This document shows positions 1 to 4,587 of a DNA stretch of 7,274 nucleotides, piece by piece (the first letter of the stretch is position 1; every line of letters starts with the position of its first letter). The stretch is from Spirochaetaceae bacterium (lineage in GTDB: Bacteria; Spirochaetota; Spirochaetia; Treponematales; Breznakiellaceae). A program made the position numbers and the translations under genes. Below the pieces are notes generated by a model that had not been told where the DNA came from, searched no databases, and saw only the letters and a list, made by a program, of their open reading frames with translations. The stretch spans positions 1 to 7,274 of the forward strand of contig JAITHR010000202.1 in assembly GCA_031279895.1 (NCBI GenBank). Direction: 5' to 3'.

Positions 1-2568
1 TTTTCCTCTGTCTACCGTAACCGTATCGCCTTCCCGAATTTCTCCGGCGATAATGGCTTTGGCAAGGGGATTTTCCAACTCCGCCTGTATGGTGCGTTTC
101 AAGGGGCGGGCGCCGAAAAGCGGGTCGTAGCCGCGCTCGGCCAAAAGCGCCCTGGCCCCCGGGGTCAACGCGAGAGCAATTTTACGCTCCGCAAGCCGCC
201 CCGCAAGACTTCGTATCTGTATCTCCACGATGTTGCCGATTTCTTCCGGCCCAAGCCGGTTAAATATCACGGTCTCGTCAATCCGGTTGAGAAATTCCGG
301 CCTGAAATGCCGCATCAAAAGTTCCCGCAACGCATCGAGCACGGCTTTCTTCTCCGCGGCCTCAAGAATAATATCCGAACCAAGGTTGCTGGTCATAATA
401 ATAATCACGTTCTTAAAGTCAACCACCCGCCCCTGACCGTCCGTAAGCCGCCCGTCATCGAGTATCTGGAGAAATACGTTGAATACCTCTGGATGCGCCT
501 TTTCCACCTCGTCAAAAAGAATCACGCCGTAGGGCCGGCGCCGGACCGCCTCGGTCAGCTGGCCGCCCCGCTCGTACCCGATATACCCGGGGGGCGCGCC
601 GATAAGACGGCTTACGGTGTGCTTCTCGCCGTACTCGGTCATATCAATGCGCGTCAGGGAACGCTCGTCGTTAAAAAGAAAGTCGGCCAGGGTCTTGGCA
701 AGCTCGGTCTTGCCCACTCCGGTCGGGCCAAGAAACAGAAACGACCCCAAGGGGCGCGCCCCGTCGGAGAGGCCCGCTTTGTTCCGCCGGATCGCGTCCG
801 CCACCGCAGCCACCGCCGCGGCCTGGCCGACTACGCGCTTCTCAAGGACCGCCTCCAGATCAAGGTATTTTTGCAGCTCCCCGGAGAGCATCTTGGAAAC
901 CGGTATGCCGGTCCATGCCGAAACCACCTTCGCAATATCATCCTCGCTCACTTCCTCCCGAAGCAGGGCGGTTTCCCCTTTTTTCTGGTTTTTCTCGTTT
1001 TTCTCTTCTATCCGCAAGGTCAGGGCGGAGAGTTTTTTCTGCGCGTCCGGTATAAGGCCGTGCTTGACCTCCGCCGCTTTGGTAAGGTTTCCCTCCCGCA
1101 CATACCGCGTTTCCTCGATTTTAAGTTCCTCGATCTTCTGCTTTAATTCCCGAATCCTCTGGATCTGCTGTTTCTCGTTTTCCCACCGCCCCTTCATCGC
1201 ATCCCGCTCGGTTTCCAGTTCCGCGATCTCCCGCTCCAGTTTCTCCAGACGCTCCCTGGAAGCCCCGTCTTCCTCCCGCTGGAGTGCCTGACGCTCGATG
1301 GAAAGCTGGAGGAGCTTCCGCTCAAGCTTGTCAAGCTCCGTAGGCCGGCTGTCCAGTTCCATCTTAAGCCGGCTGGCGGCCTCGTCCACAAGGTCAATGG
1401 CTTTGTCCGGCAGAAACCGGCTCGTAATGTACCGGTCGGAGAGGGAGGCCGCCGCCACGAGCGCCTCGTCTTTAATCCGTACCCCGTGATGCACCTCGTA
1501 GCGCTCCTTGAGACCCCGCAGTATGGCGATCGTGTCCTCTGGAGACGGTTCCGCGGTATATACCTGCTGGAAACGCCGCTCCAGCGCCGCGTCTTTCTCG
1601 ATGTAGGCGCGGTATTCGTCCAGCGTGGTGGCGCCGATACAGCGCAGTTCCCCCCGCGCAAGGGCGGGCTTAAGGAGATTGGAGGCGTCGGTCGCCCCTT
1701 CCGCGGCGCCCGCGCCCACTAAGGTATGCAGCTCGTCAATAAAGAGGATTATCTTCCCGTCAGATTCCTGTATCTCGCGGATAACCGCCTTAAGCCTGTC
1801 CTCGAACTCCCCCCGAAACTTCGCGCCCGCCACGAGCGCCCCCAAGTCAAGGGAAAGGAGGCGCTTCCCTTTAAGGCCCTCCGGTACGTCTCCCGCCACA
1901 ATGCGCCGCGCAAGCCCCTCGGCAATGGCGGTTTTGCCTACCCCCGGCTCCCCGATAAGAACCGGATTATTCTTGGTTCTGCGGGAGAGAACCTGCATAA
2001 CCCGCCGTATCTCCTCATCCCGTCCGATGACCGGATCGAGCTTCTCAAGCCGCGCCAAAGCGGTCAGGTCCCGGCAATACTTGTCTAAAACCTGATACTT
2101 GTCCTCTGGATTTTGATCGGTAATCCGCGTGTTTCCCCGCACCTGCCGCAGCGCCGAAAGGACGGCGTTCCTGGTAATCCCCGCTTTCTTGAGAATGTCT
2201 CCGGCTTTCCCCTCGCTTGCGGCAACGGCCAAAAGAATATGCTCGGTGGACACATACTCGTCTTTGAGAGAGTCGGCCTCGCTTTCTGCCTTGGCGAGTA
2301 TCCTGGACGCAGCCGGGGAAAAGTAAATCTGCGCGGCGTCTCCGTAAACCTTGGGTATCCCGCGGGTCAGGGCTTCCGCCTGCTCGATAAGGCGCGGGAC
2401 GTCGGATCCGATACGCTCGATAAGGGGGCGGATAACCCCCTCTTCCTGCCGCAAGAGCGCTACGAGGAGATGCTCCGTCTCGATTTGGCCGTGATCCTCT
2501 TTTTGGGCGATACCGGACGCCTCGTTGACCGCTTCCCGGGCTTTTACCGTAAACTTTTCAATATTCAT
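1..2568 (-). CDS. clpB: ATP-dependent protein disaggregase ClpB (3' end cut by window edge)
   Basis: ClpB is a cytoplasmic hexameric AAA+ machine that, with DnaK/DnaJ/GrpE, pulls polypeptides out of aggregates after heat or other stress. The 856 codons present are uninterrupted. Order of parts: N-terminal Clp repeat domain (about 1-145); first AAA+ domain with Walker A GEPGVGKT (206-213, Lys212), Walker B Glu279 and pore loop GAKFRGEF (Phe251); coiled-coil M domain (about 400-535), diagnostic of ClpB rather than ClpA/ClpC; second AAA+ domain with Walker A GPTGVGKT (614-621, Lys620), pore loop GYIGYERGG, Walker B Glu687, and RPEFLNRID and GARPLKR near the end. First-domain numbering coincides with E. 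coli ClpB; the second is shifted by +9 through a short Lys/Glu/Asn-rich insertion near 520-533. The family is about 857-870 residues, so very little is missing. The start at 2568 gives the expected N terminus; an in-frame stop lies at 2593-2595. Identification is certain from motifs recalled, not from a search. Confidence 0.98.
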   Translation of the reverse strand, partial: MNIEKFTVKAREAVNEASGIAQKEDHGQIETEHLLVALLRQEEGVIRPLIERIGSDVPRLIEQAEALTRGIPKVYGDAAQIYFSPAASRILAKAESEADSLKDEYVSTEHILLAVAASEGKAGDILKKAGITRNAVLSALRQVRGNTRITDQNPEDKYQVLDKYCRDLTALARLEKLDPVIGRDEEIRRVMQVLSRRTKNNPVLIGEPGVGKTAIAEGLARRIVAGDVPEGLKGKRLLSLDLGALVAGAKFRGEFEDRLKAVIREIQESDGKIILFIDELHTLVGAGAAEGATDASNLLKPALARGELRCIGATTLDEYRAYIEKDAALERRFQQVYTAEPSPEDTIAILRGLKERYEVHHGVRIKDEALVAAASLSDRYITSRFLPDKAIDLVDEAASRLKMELDSRPTELDKLERKLLQLSIERQALQREEDGASRERLEKLEREIAELETERDAMKGRWENEKQQIQRIRELKQKIEELKIEETRYVREGNLTKAAEVKHGLIPDAQKKLSALTLRIEEKNEKNQKKGETALLREEVSEDDIAKVVSAWTGIPVSKMLSGELQKYLDLEAVLEKRVVGQAAAVAAVADAIRRNKAGLSDGARPLGSFLFLGPTGVGKTELAKTLADFLFNDERSLTRIDMTEYGEKHTVSRLIGAPPGYIGYERGGQLTEAVRRRPYGVILFDEVEKAHPEVFNVFLQILDDGRLTDGQGRVVDFKNVIIIMTSNLGSDIILEAAEKKAVLDALRELLMRHFRPEFLNRIDETVIFNRLGPEEIGNIVEIQIRSLAGRLAERKIALALTPGARALLAERGYDPLFGARPLKRTIQAELENPLAKAIIAGEIREGDTVTVDRGK

Positions 2569-2570
2569 AG

Positions 2571-2598
2571 CTATAACATAAAAAATAATCCCCTAACC
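2571..2598 (-). promoter_or_regulatory. clpB translation start region with offset Shine-Dalgarno and two-codon mini-ORF
   Basis: Reading the minus strand, the only good Shine-Dalgarno-like sequence (AGGGGA, about 2590-2595) lies roughly 20 nt before the clpB ATG at 2568, which is too far for normal use. It sits about 9 nt before another ATG (2577-2579) that reads ATG TTA TAG, a two-codon ORF ending at 2571, two bases before the clpB ATG. Either clpB is translated by termination-reinitiation from this mini-ORF, or initiation is weakly SD-dependent, or a rare ATT start (2584-2589) is used. The arrangement is seen directly; its function is inference. Confidence 0.35.
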
Positions 2599-2683
2599 GG
2601 CAACCGTATCGGCAGCGCGGCAAGCCCGATTACCCGCTCTCAATGCGGCGGGAAATATATACATAATTGATATAAGGCGTTTG

Positions 2684-2720
2684 AAAGATTGTATAGCGAT
2701 TTCGTCGGTTTCCAATCTTT
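2684..2720. repeat. Perfect 8-bp inverted repeat bracketing the clpB promoter
   Basis: AAAGATTG (2684-2691) and CAATCTTT (2713-2720) are exact inverted copies separated by 21 bases. The left arm overlaps the -10 box and the right arm overlaps the -35 box of the proposed clpB promoter. The centre-to-centre distance is 29 bp, nearly three helical turns, so it could be a pair of operator half-sites. A second inverted pair, TATAGCG (2692-2698) and CGCTATA (2733-2739), spans both divergent promoters. The repeats are seen directly; regulatory use is inference. Confidence 0.45.
2688..2715 (-). promoter_or_regulatory. Probable sigma-70-type promoter for clpB
   Basis: On the minus strand TTGGAA (2710-2715) is followed after 16 bases by TACAAT (2688-2693), close to TTGACA/TATAAT. 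Transcription would begin near 2681 and give a leader of about 113 nt before the clpB ATG. No CIRCE-type HrcA operator (TTAGCACTC-N9-GAGTGCTAA) and no clear sigma-32 promoter is visible, so heat-shock control, if present, must use another signal. Confidence 0.5.
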
Positions 2721-2723
2721 TGC

Positions 2724-2752
2724 TTGACTCCGCGCTATAAGGAGGGTATCAT
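2724..2752 (+). promoter_or_regulatory. Promoter-like element facing the sugar operon
   Basis: TTGACT (2724-2729), a 17-base spacer and TATCAT (2747-2752) form a good sigma-70-type match. Its -35 box lies only 8 bases from the -35 box of the opposing clpB promoter, giving a back-to-back divergent pair. A transcript from here would cover the whole unexplained region and carry a leader of about 500 nt into chvE, or end earlier as a separate RNA. The spacer contains GGAGGG, which could instead be read as a Shine-Dalgarno site for the ATG at 2754; the two readings exclude each other unless a promoter lies further upstream. Confidence 0.4.
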
Positions 2753-2753
2753 A

Positions 2754-2792
2754 ATGCTATCTCATACGGTATATCTGAAAAGTCTGTCATAA
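2754..2792 (+). other. Possible 12-residue peptide ORF with a strong ribosome binding site
   Basis: ATG at 2754 is preceded by AAGGAGGG (2739-2746) at a suitable distance and encodes MLSHTVYLKSLS before a TAA at 2790-2792. It lies at the head of the long leader region and could be a leader peptide, but the same bases make a plausible -10/-35 promoter whose transcript would start just downstream of this ATG. There is no run of a single amino acid codon that would point to classical attenuation. Chance occurrence is quite possible. Confidence 0.15.
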
Positions 2793-2964
2793 ATCGGGGT
2801 TTTTGGAAAAAGGCTGTGTGGCAACCCTTGCGGGACACGAAAATCCCGCGCCTGCAAAGACCGAAACAATGATGCGCCGAGGTAATTACGTGTGGTCAGT
2901 GAAAAAGGCTACCCAAGGAACCGTCAAACAGTCCGCCGGAGGGATTACGGAGATATATCTGTAA
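2779..2964 (+). other. Unrecognised 61-codon open frame, possibly a gene remnant or structured RNA
   Basis: One frame is open from just after a TGA at 2776 to the TAA at 2962-2964. It has tandem ATG codons at 2869 and 2872, which would give a 31-residue product (MMRRGNYVWSVKK... ending GGITEIYL), but no convincing ribosome binding site precedes them. The segment YVWSVKK faintly recalls the YVW-VK stretch of some DDE transposases, too little to claim a remnant. The same DNA contains a perfect 6-bp hairpin GCGGGA/TCCCGC (about 2830-2849) and a repeated ten-base word GAAAAAGGCT (2806-2815 and 2901-2910), which suits an RNA equally well. An open frame of this length can easily arise by chance. 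Confidence 0.15.
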
Positions 2965-2965
2965 T
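2944..2965 (+). other. Hairpin at the end of the unexplained segment
   Basis: ATTACGGA (2944-2951) pairs with TCTGTAAT (2958-2965) over eight base pairs, one of them a G-U pair, around a six-base loop. There is no following run of T, so it is not a standard intrinsic terminator. It coincides with the right copy of the direct repeat and with the stop codon of the 61-codon open frame. Confidence 0.3.
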
Positions 2966-3052
2966 TGATAAACCAGAGGGTAAGGAGGGTGCGCTTATAG
3001 GCTGACATAATTATCTATACTTACCTATCCGCCTTTGGCACGAGAAACGAAT

Positions 3053-3171
3053 GGCCGCCGGCACAACCGGTCCGGTTCTTCCCGGGAGTCCCGTAAAAAG
3101 GGACGGGAAGTACGGGGCGCGTTCGACACGAATGCGCGGCTTGGACAAAAAAACGGAGAGAAACCGCTCCG
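3053..3171 (+). other. Run of inverted repeats; candidate structured RNA leader
   Basis: Four inverted repeats follow each other closely: AACCGG-T-CCGGTT (3065-3077); CTTCCC and GTCCC (3078-3083, 3088-3092) pairing with GGGAC and GGGAAG (3100-3110) around a GTAAAAA loop with a four-base bulge; GCGCGTTCG (3117-3125) with CGAATGCGC (3129-3137), nine pairs with one G-U and an ACA loop; and CGGAG (3154-3158) with CTCCG (3167-3171). A further GCCGC (3054-3058) could close the block against GCGGC (3136-3140) in an alternative fold. This is much denser than expected by chance and lies upstream of chvE in the sense direction, so it may be a regulatory leader, an attenuator, a small RNA, or a palindromic intergenic repeat. 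No known RNA family is recognised, and no T-tract follows. Confidence 0.4.
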
Positions 3172-3222
3172 CAGGCTGTTTTCATCGGGCTTTTCATACA
3201 CCTTTAACCGCATAAGAACGTA

Positions 3223-3251
3223 TTGAAAACCGCTTGTAGTATATTTTTATC
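3223..3251 (+). promoter_or_regulatory. Weak proximal promoter candidate for the chvE operon
   Basis: TTGAAA (3223-3228) lies 17 bases before TTTATC (3246-3251), and TATCAT follows at 3248-3253. The nine bases TATCATAAT at 3248-3256 are identical to those at 2747-2755 in the distal promoter-like element. The -10 match is poor at optimal spacing, so this is only a candidate. The strong GGAGGA ribosome binding site of chvE follows at 3260-3265. Confidence 0.3.
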
Positions 3252-3270
3252 ATAATCTTGGAGGAATTTT

Positions 3271-4488
3271 ATGAAAAAAGAAAAAATAAAAAAAACGGGA
3301 AAAAACGGAAAAATGGAAAAAATCAGAAAACTGAGTATGGCTTTAGCGATTGTCCTGGCTGTGGGCTCGTTAATCGTTTGTAAAAAAGAGGGCGCCGCCG
3401 GATCGTCGCAAAGTCAGTCCCAAGGGTCTGGTCAGTCCGGCGGGGCACTGGTCGGTATCGCTATGCCGGAAACCCACGTGCAGCGCTGGCAGAAAGACGG
3501 CGCCAATCTCAAGATTTTTGCTGAAAGGCAAGGGTATCAGGCGCAGGTGGCGTATGGGGACGCTGACCAGAACCAGCAGAACCGGCAGATCCAGACCTTC
3601 CTGACCAACGGCGCGAAGGCGCTCATTGTTGCCAACGTCAATGACGGGGTGGGCGCGGCTATCGCCGACGCGGCGCGGGATAAGGTGCCGGTTATCGCGT
3701 ATGACCGGCTCATTATGAATTCCGGGGACTACGATTACTACATTACCTTTGATAACTTCAAGGTCGGCCAGTTTCAGGCGCAGGGCATCGAGGACGGGCT
3801 CGGGCTCAAGACGGCAACGCCGGACAACCCCAAGACCATCACCCTTTTCGCGGGCTCCCCTACGGACAACAACGCGAAATTCTTTTTTGACGGCGCCATG
3901 AGTGTTTTGAAGCCCTACATAGACAGCGGGGTTCTTAAGGTGGCGGGGCCCTACCCTCCCAGTTCCGCTGACAACGACAACTTCCAGCGGATCGCCACGG
4001 AAAACTGGCAGGCCCCCATTGCCAAAACCCGCATGGAAAACCTCCTCAACGGCGACGCGAAAGACGCGGTGCTCGACGCGATTCTCGCGCCGAACGACAC
4101 CCTTGCGCGGGCTATCATCGAGGCGTGCCTTACCGACGCCAAATACAACCCGTCGAGCGGCGGCAAACTGCCGGTGGTTACGGGTCAGGACGCGGAGTTC
4201 GCCTCGGTTCTTTCCATAAAGAACGGCCAGCAGTATATGACGGTGTTCAAGGACACCAACAAACTCGCCGAAGCCGCGGTTCTTCTTGCGGATCAGATTA
4301 TTAAGGGCCAGACCCCCAATATCCCCGGCGCGACCCTCGCCGCCGGCCCCCTTGCCAGCATCGGGGACACGGGAAGGAAAACCGTTCAGGCATACCTTCT
4401 GGAACCGGTCATCATCAGGCAGAACAACGTGAACGTGCCGGTAGACGCGGGATTCTACGGCGAGGCGGAAGCGGCGCAGCTTAGATAG
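3271..4488 (+). CDS. chvE: ChvE-type multiple-monosaccharide ABC transporter substrate-binding protein
   Basis: This is the extracytoplasmic receptor of a CUT2-class sugar importer; family members bind aldoses such as galactose, glucose, xylose and arabinose and deliver them to the permease. The 405-residue product has a Lys-rich N terminus, a hydrophobic segment (about 21-36), Cys37 and a Gly/Ser/Gln-rich tether to about residue 59, suggesting a lipoprotein, although Val at -1 is atypical for a lipobox. The mature part is a periplasmic-binding-protein fold (Peripla_BP_4) with ChvE-like landmarks: QRWQKDG (71-77), YDRLIMNSGD and the TFDNFKVG stretch, GSPTDNNAKFFFDGAMSV (195-212), and GQDAE (305-309). 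It is longer than XylF or ChvE mainly because of the N-terminal extension and an insert around 'PPSSADNDNFQ'. ATG 3271 is favoured by GGAGGA five bases upstream; ATG 3313 (Met15) would give a more usual signal length but has a poor ribosome site. It is first in the operon, 99 bases before gguA. The exact sugar cannot be read from the sequence. Confidence 0.93.
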   Translation: MKKEKIKKTGKNGKMEKIRKLSMALAIVLAVGSLIVCKKEGAAGSSQSQSQGSGQSGGALVGIAMPETHVQRWQKDGANLKIFAERQGYQAQVAYGDADQNQQNRQIQTFLTNGAKALIVANVNDGVGAAIADAARDKVPVIAYDRLIMNSGDYDYYITFDNFKVGQFQAQGIEDGLGLKTATPDNPKTITLFAGSPTDNNAKFFFDGAMSVLKPYIDSGVLKVAGPYPPSSADNDNFQRIATENWQAPIAKTRMENLLNGDAKDAVLDAILAPNDTLARAIIEACLTDAKYNPSSGGKLPVVTGQDAEFASVLSIKNGQQYMTVFKDTNKLAEAAVLLADQIIKGQTPNIPGATLAAGPLASIGDTGRKTVQAYLLEPVIIRQNNVNVPVDAGFYGEAEAAQLR

Positions 4489-4510
4489 GATAGGACAGAC
4501 AGACAGGCAG

Positions 4511-4541
4511 GAACAGGCGGGAGGCAGTCTCGCGCCTGTTC
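4511..4541 (+). other. Intercistronic hairpin between binding protein and ATPase genes
   Basis: GAACAGGCG (4511-4519) pairs perfectly with CGCCTGTTC (4533-4541); after a G-G mismatch GAG pairs with CTC, leaving a five-base loop. No T-run follows, so it is not a typical intrinsic terminator. In binding-protein operons such as malEFG, hairpins at this position protect the upstream mRNA from 3' exonucleases and raise the amount of binding protein relative to the membrane parts; that role is inferred here. A (GACA)-rich stretch, GACAGACAGACAGGCAGG, lies just before it. Confidence 0.65.
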
Positions 4542-4578
4542 TCATCAACGTTACGGAACGGTATAAAATGTTACGGAA
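4539..4578 (+). repeat. Nine-base direct repeat around a TATAAAAT box upstream of gguA
   Basis: GTTACGGAA occurs at 4550-4558 and 4570-4578, exactly 20 bp apart, with TATAAA (4562-4567) between the copies. TTCTCA (4539-4544) sits 17 bases before that box, so a weak internal promoter is conceivable. The second copy includes part of the gguA Shine-Dalgarno sequence (AAGGA, 4577-4581). The repeats may be regulator half-sites two helical turns apart or may be chance. Confidence 0.25.
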
Positions 4579-4587
4579 GGATCCGCC

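Larger units (their letters stand above)
2655..2970 (+). repeat. Imperfect 18-bp direct repeat flanking about 280 bases
   Basis: The pattern ATATATNNNTAATTGATA occurs at 2655-2672 (with ACA in the middle) and again at 2953-2970 (with CTG), 15 of 18 bases identical and 298 bp apart. A partial third match, ACATAATT, is found at 3005-3012. The copies enclose both divergent promoters and the unexplained open frames. They might be repeated binding sites for one regulator or scars of an insertion or duplication. A/T-rich words recur easily, so chance is a real alternative. Confidence 0.35.
2569..3270. other. Divergent intergenic region, about 700 bases without a recognised gene
   Basis: This gap between the divergent starts of clpB and chvE is far longer than two promoters need. 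It contains, left to right: the clpB leader and promoter, a plus-strand promoter-like element, a stretch with two short open frames and repeated words (2754-2970), an A/T-rich segment (about 2965-3030), a block of inverted repeats (3053-3171), and the A/T-rich promoter and ribosome binding site area of chvE. I recognise no tRNA, tmRNA, RNase P RNA, SRP RNA, 6S RNA or familiar riboswitch consensus in it. The overlapping open frames at 3035-3226 (plus) and 3025-3213 (minus) look like by-products of the palindromic sequence, not genes. Confidence 0.8.

Noticed and set aside
307..1146. 279-codon plus-strand open frame over clpB
   Set aside because: It is antisense to the conserved second AAA+ and M domains of clpB and has no family resemblance.
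2569..2760. CIRCE/HrcA operator for clpB
   Set aside because: I looked for TTAGCACTC-N9-GAGTGCTAA and relaxed forms; the dyad present has different arms and a 21-base spacing.
2816..2960. Group II intron or riboswitch beginning at GTGTGG
   Set aside because: GTGTG resembles an intron 5' end, but no domain V motif or reverse transcriptase is present, and the c-di-GMP, T-box, cobalamin, TPP, FMN and SAM riboswitch consensus sequences do not fit.
3025..3226. Overlapping 62-63 codon open frames on both strands
   Set aside because: They cover the palindromic block, start without a ribosome site and are Arg/Ser-rich low-information translations; the hairpins explain the sequence better.
3370..4548. 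Long open frame of 392 codons antisense to chvE
   Set aside because: It lies opposite a clearly conserved binding-protein gene, its translation is rich in Arg/Val/His with no recognisable domain, and such mirrored frames are common opposite GC-rich coding sequence.
4489..4550. Intrinsic terminator after chvE
   Set aside because: The hairpin has no following T-tract and the next gene continues the same transporter.
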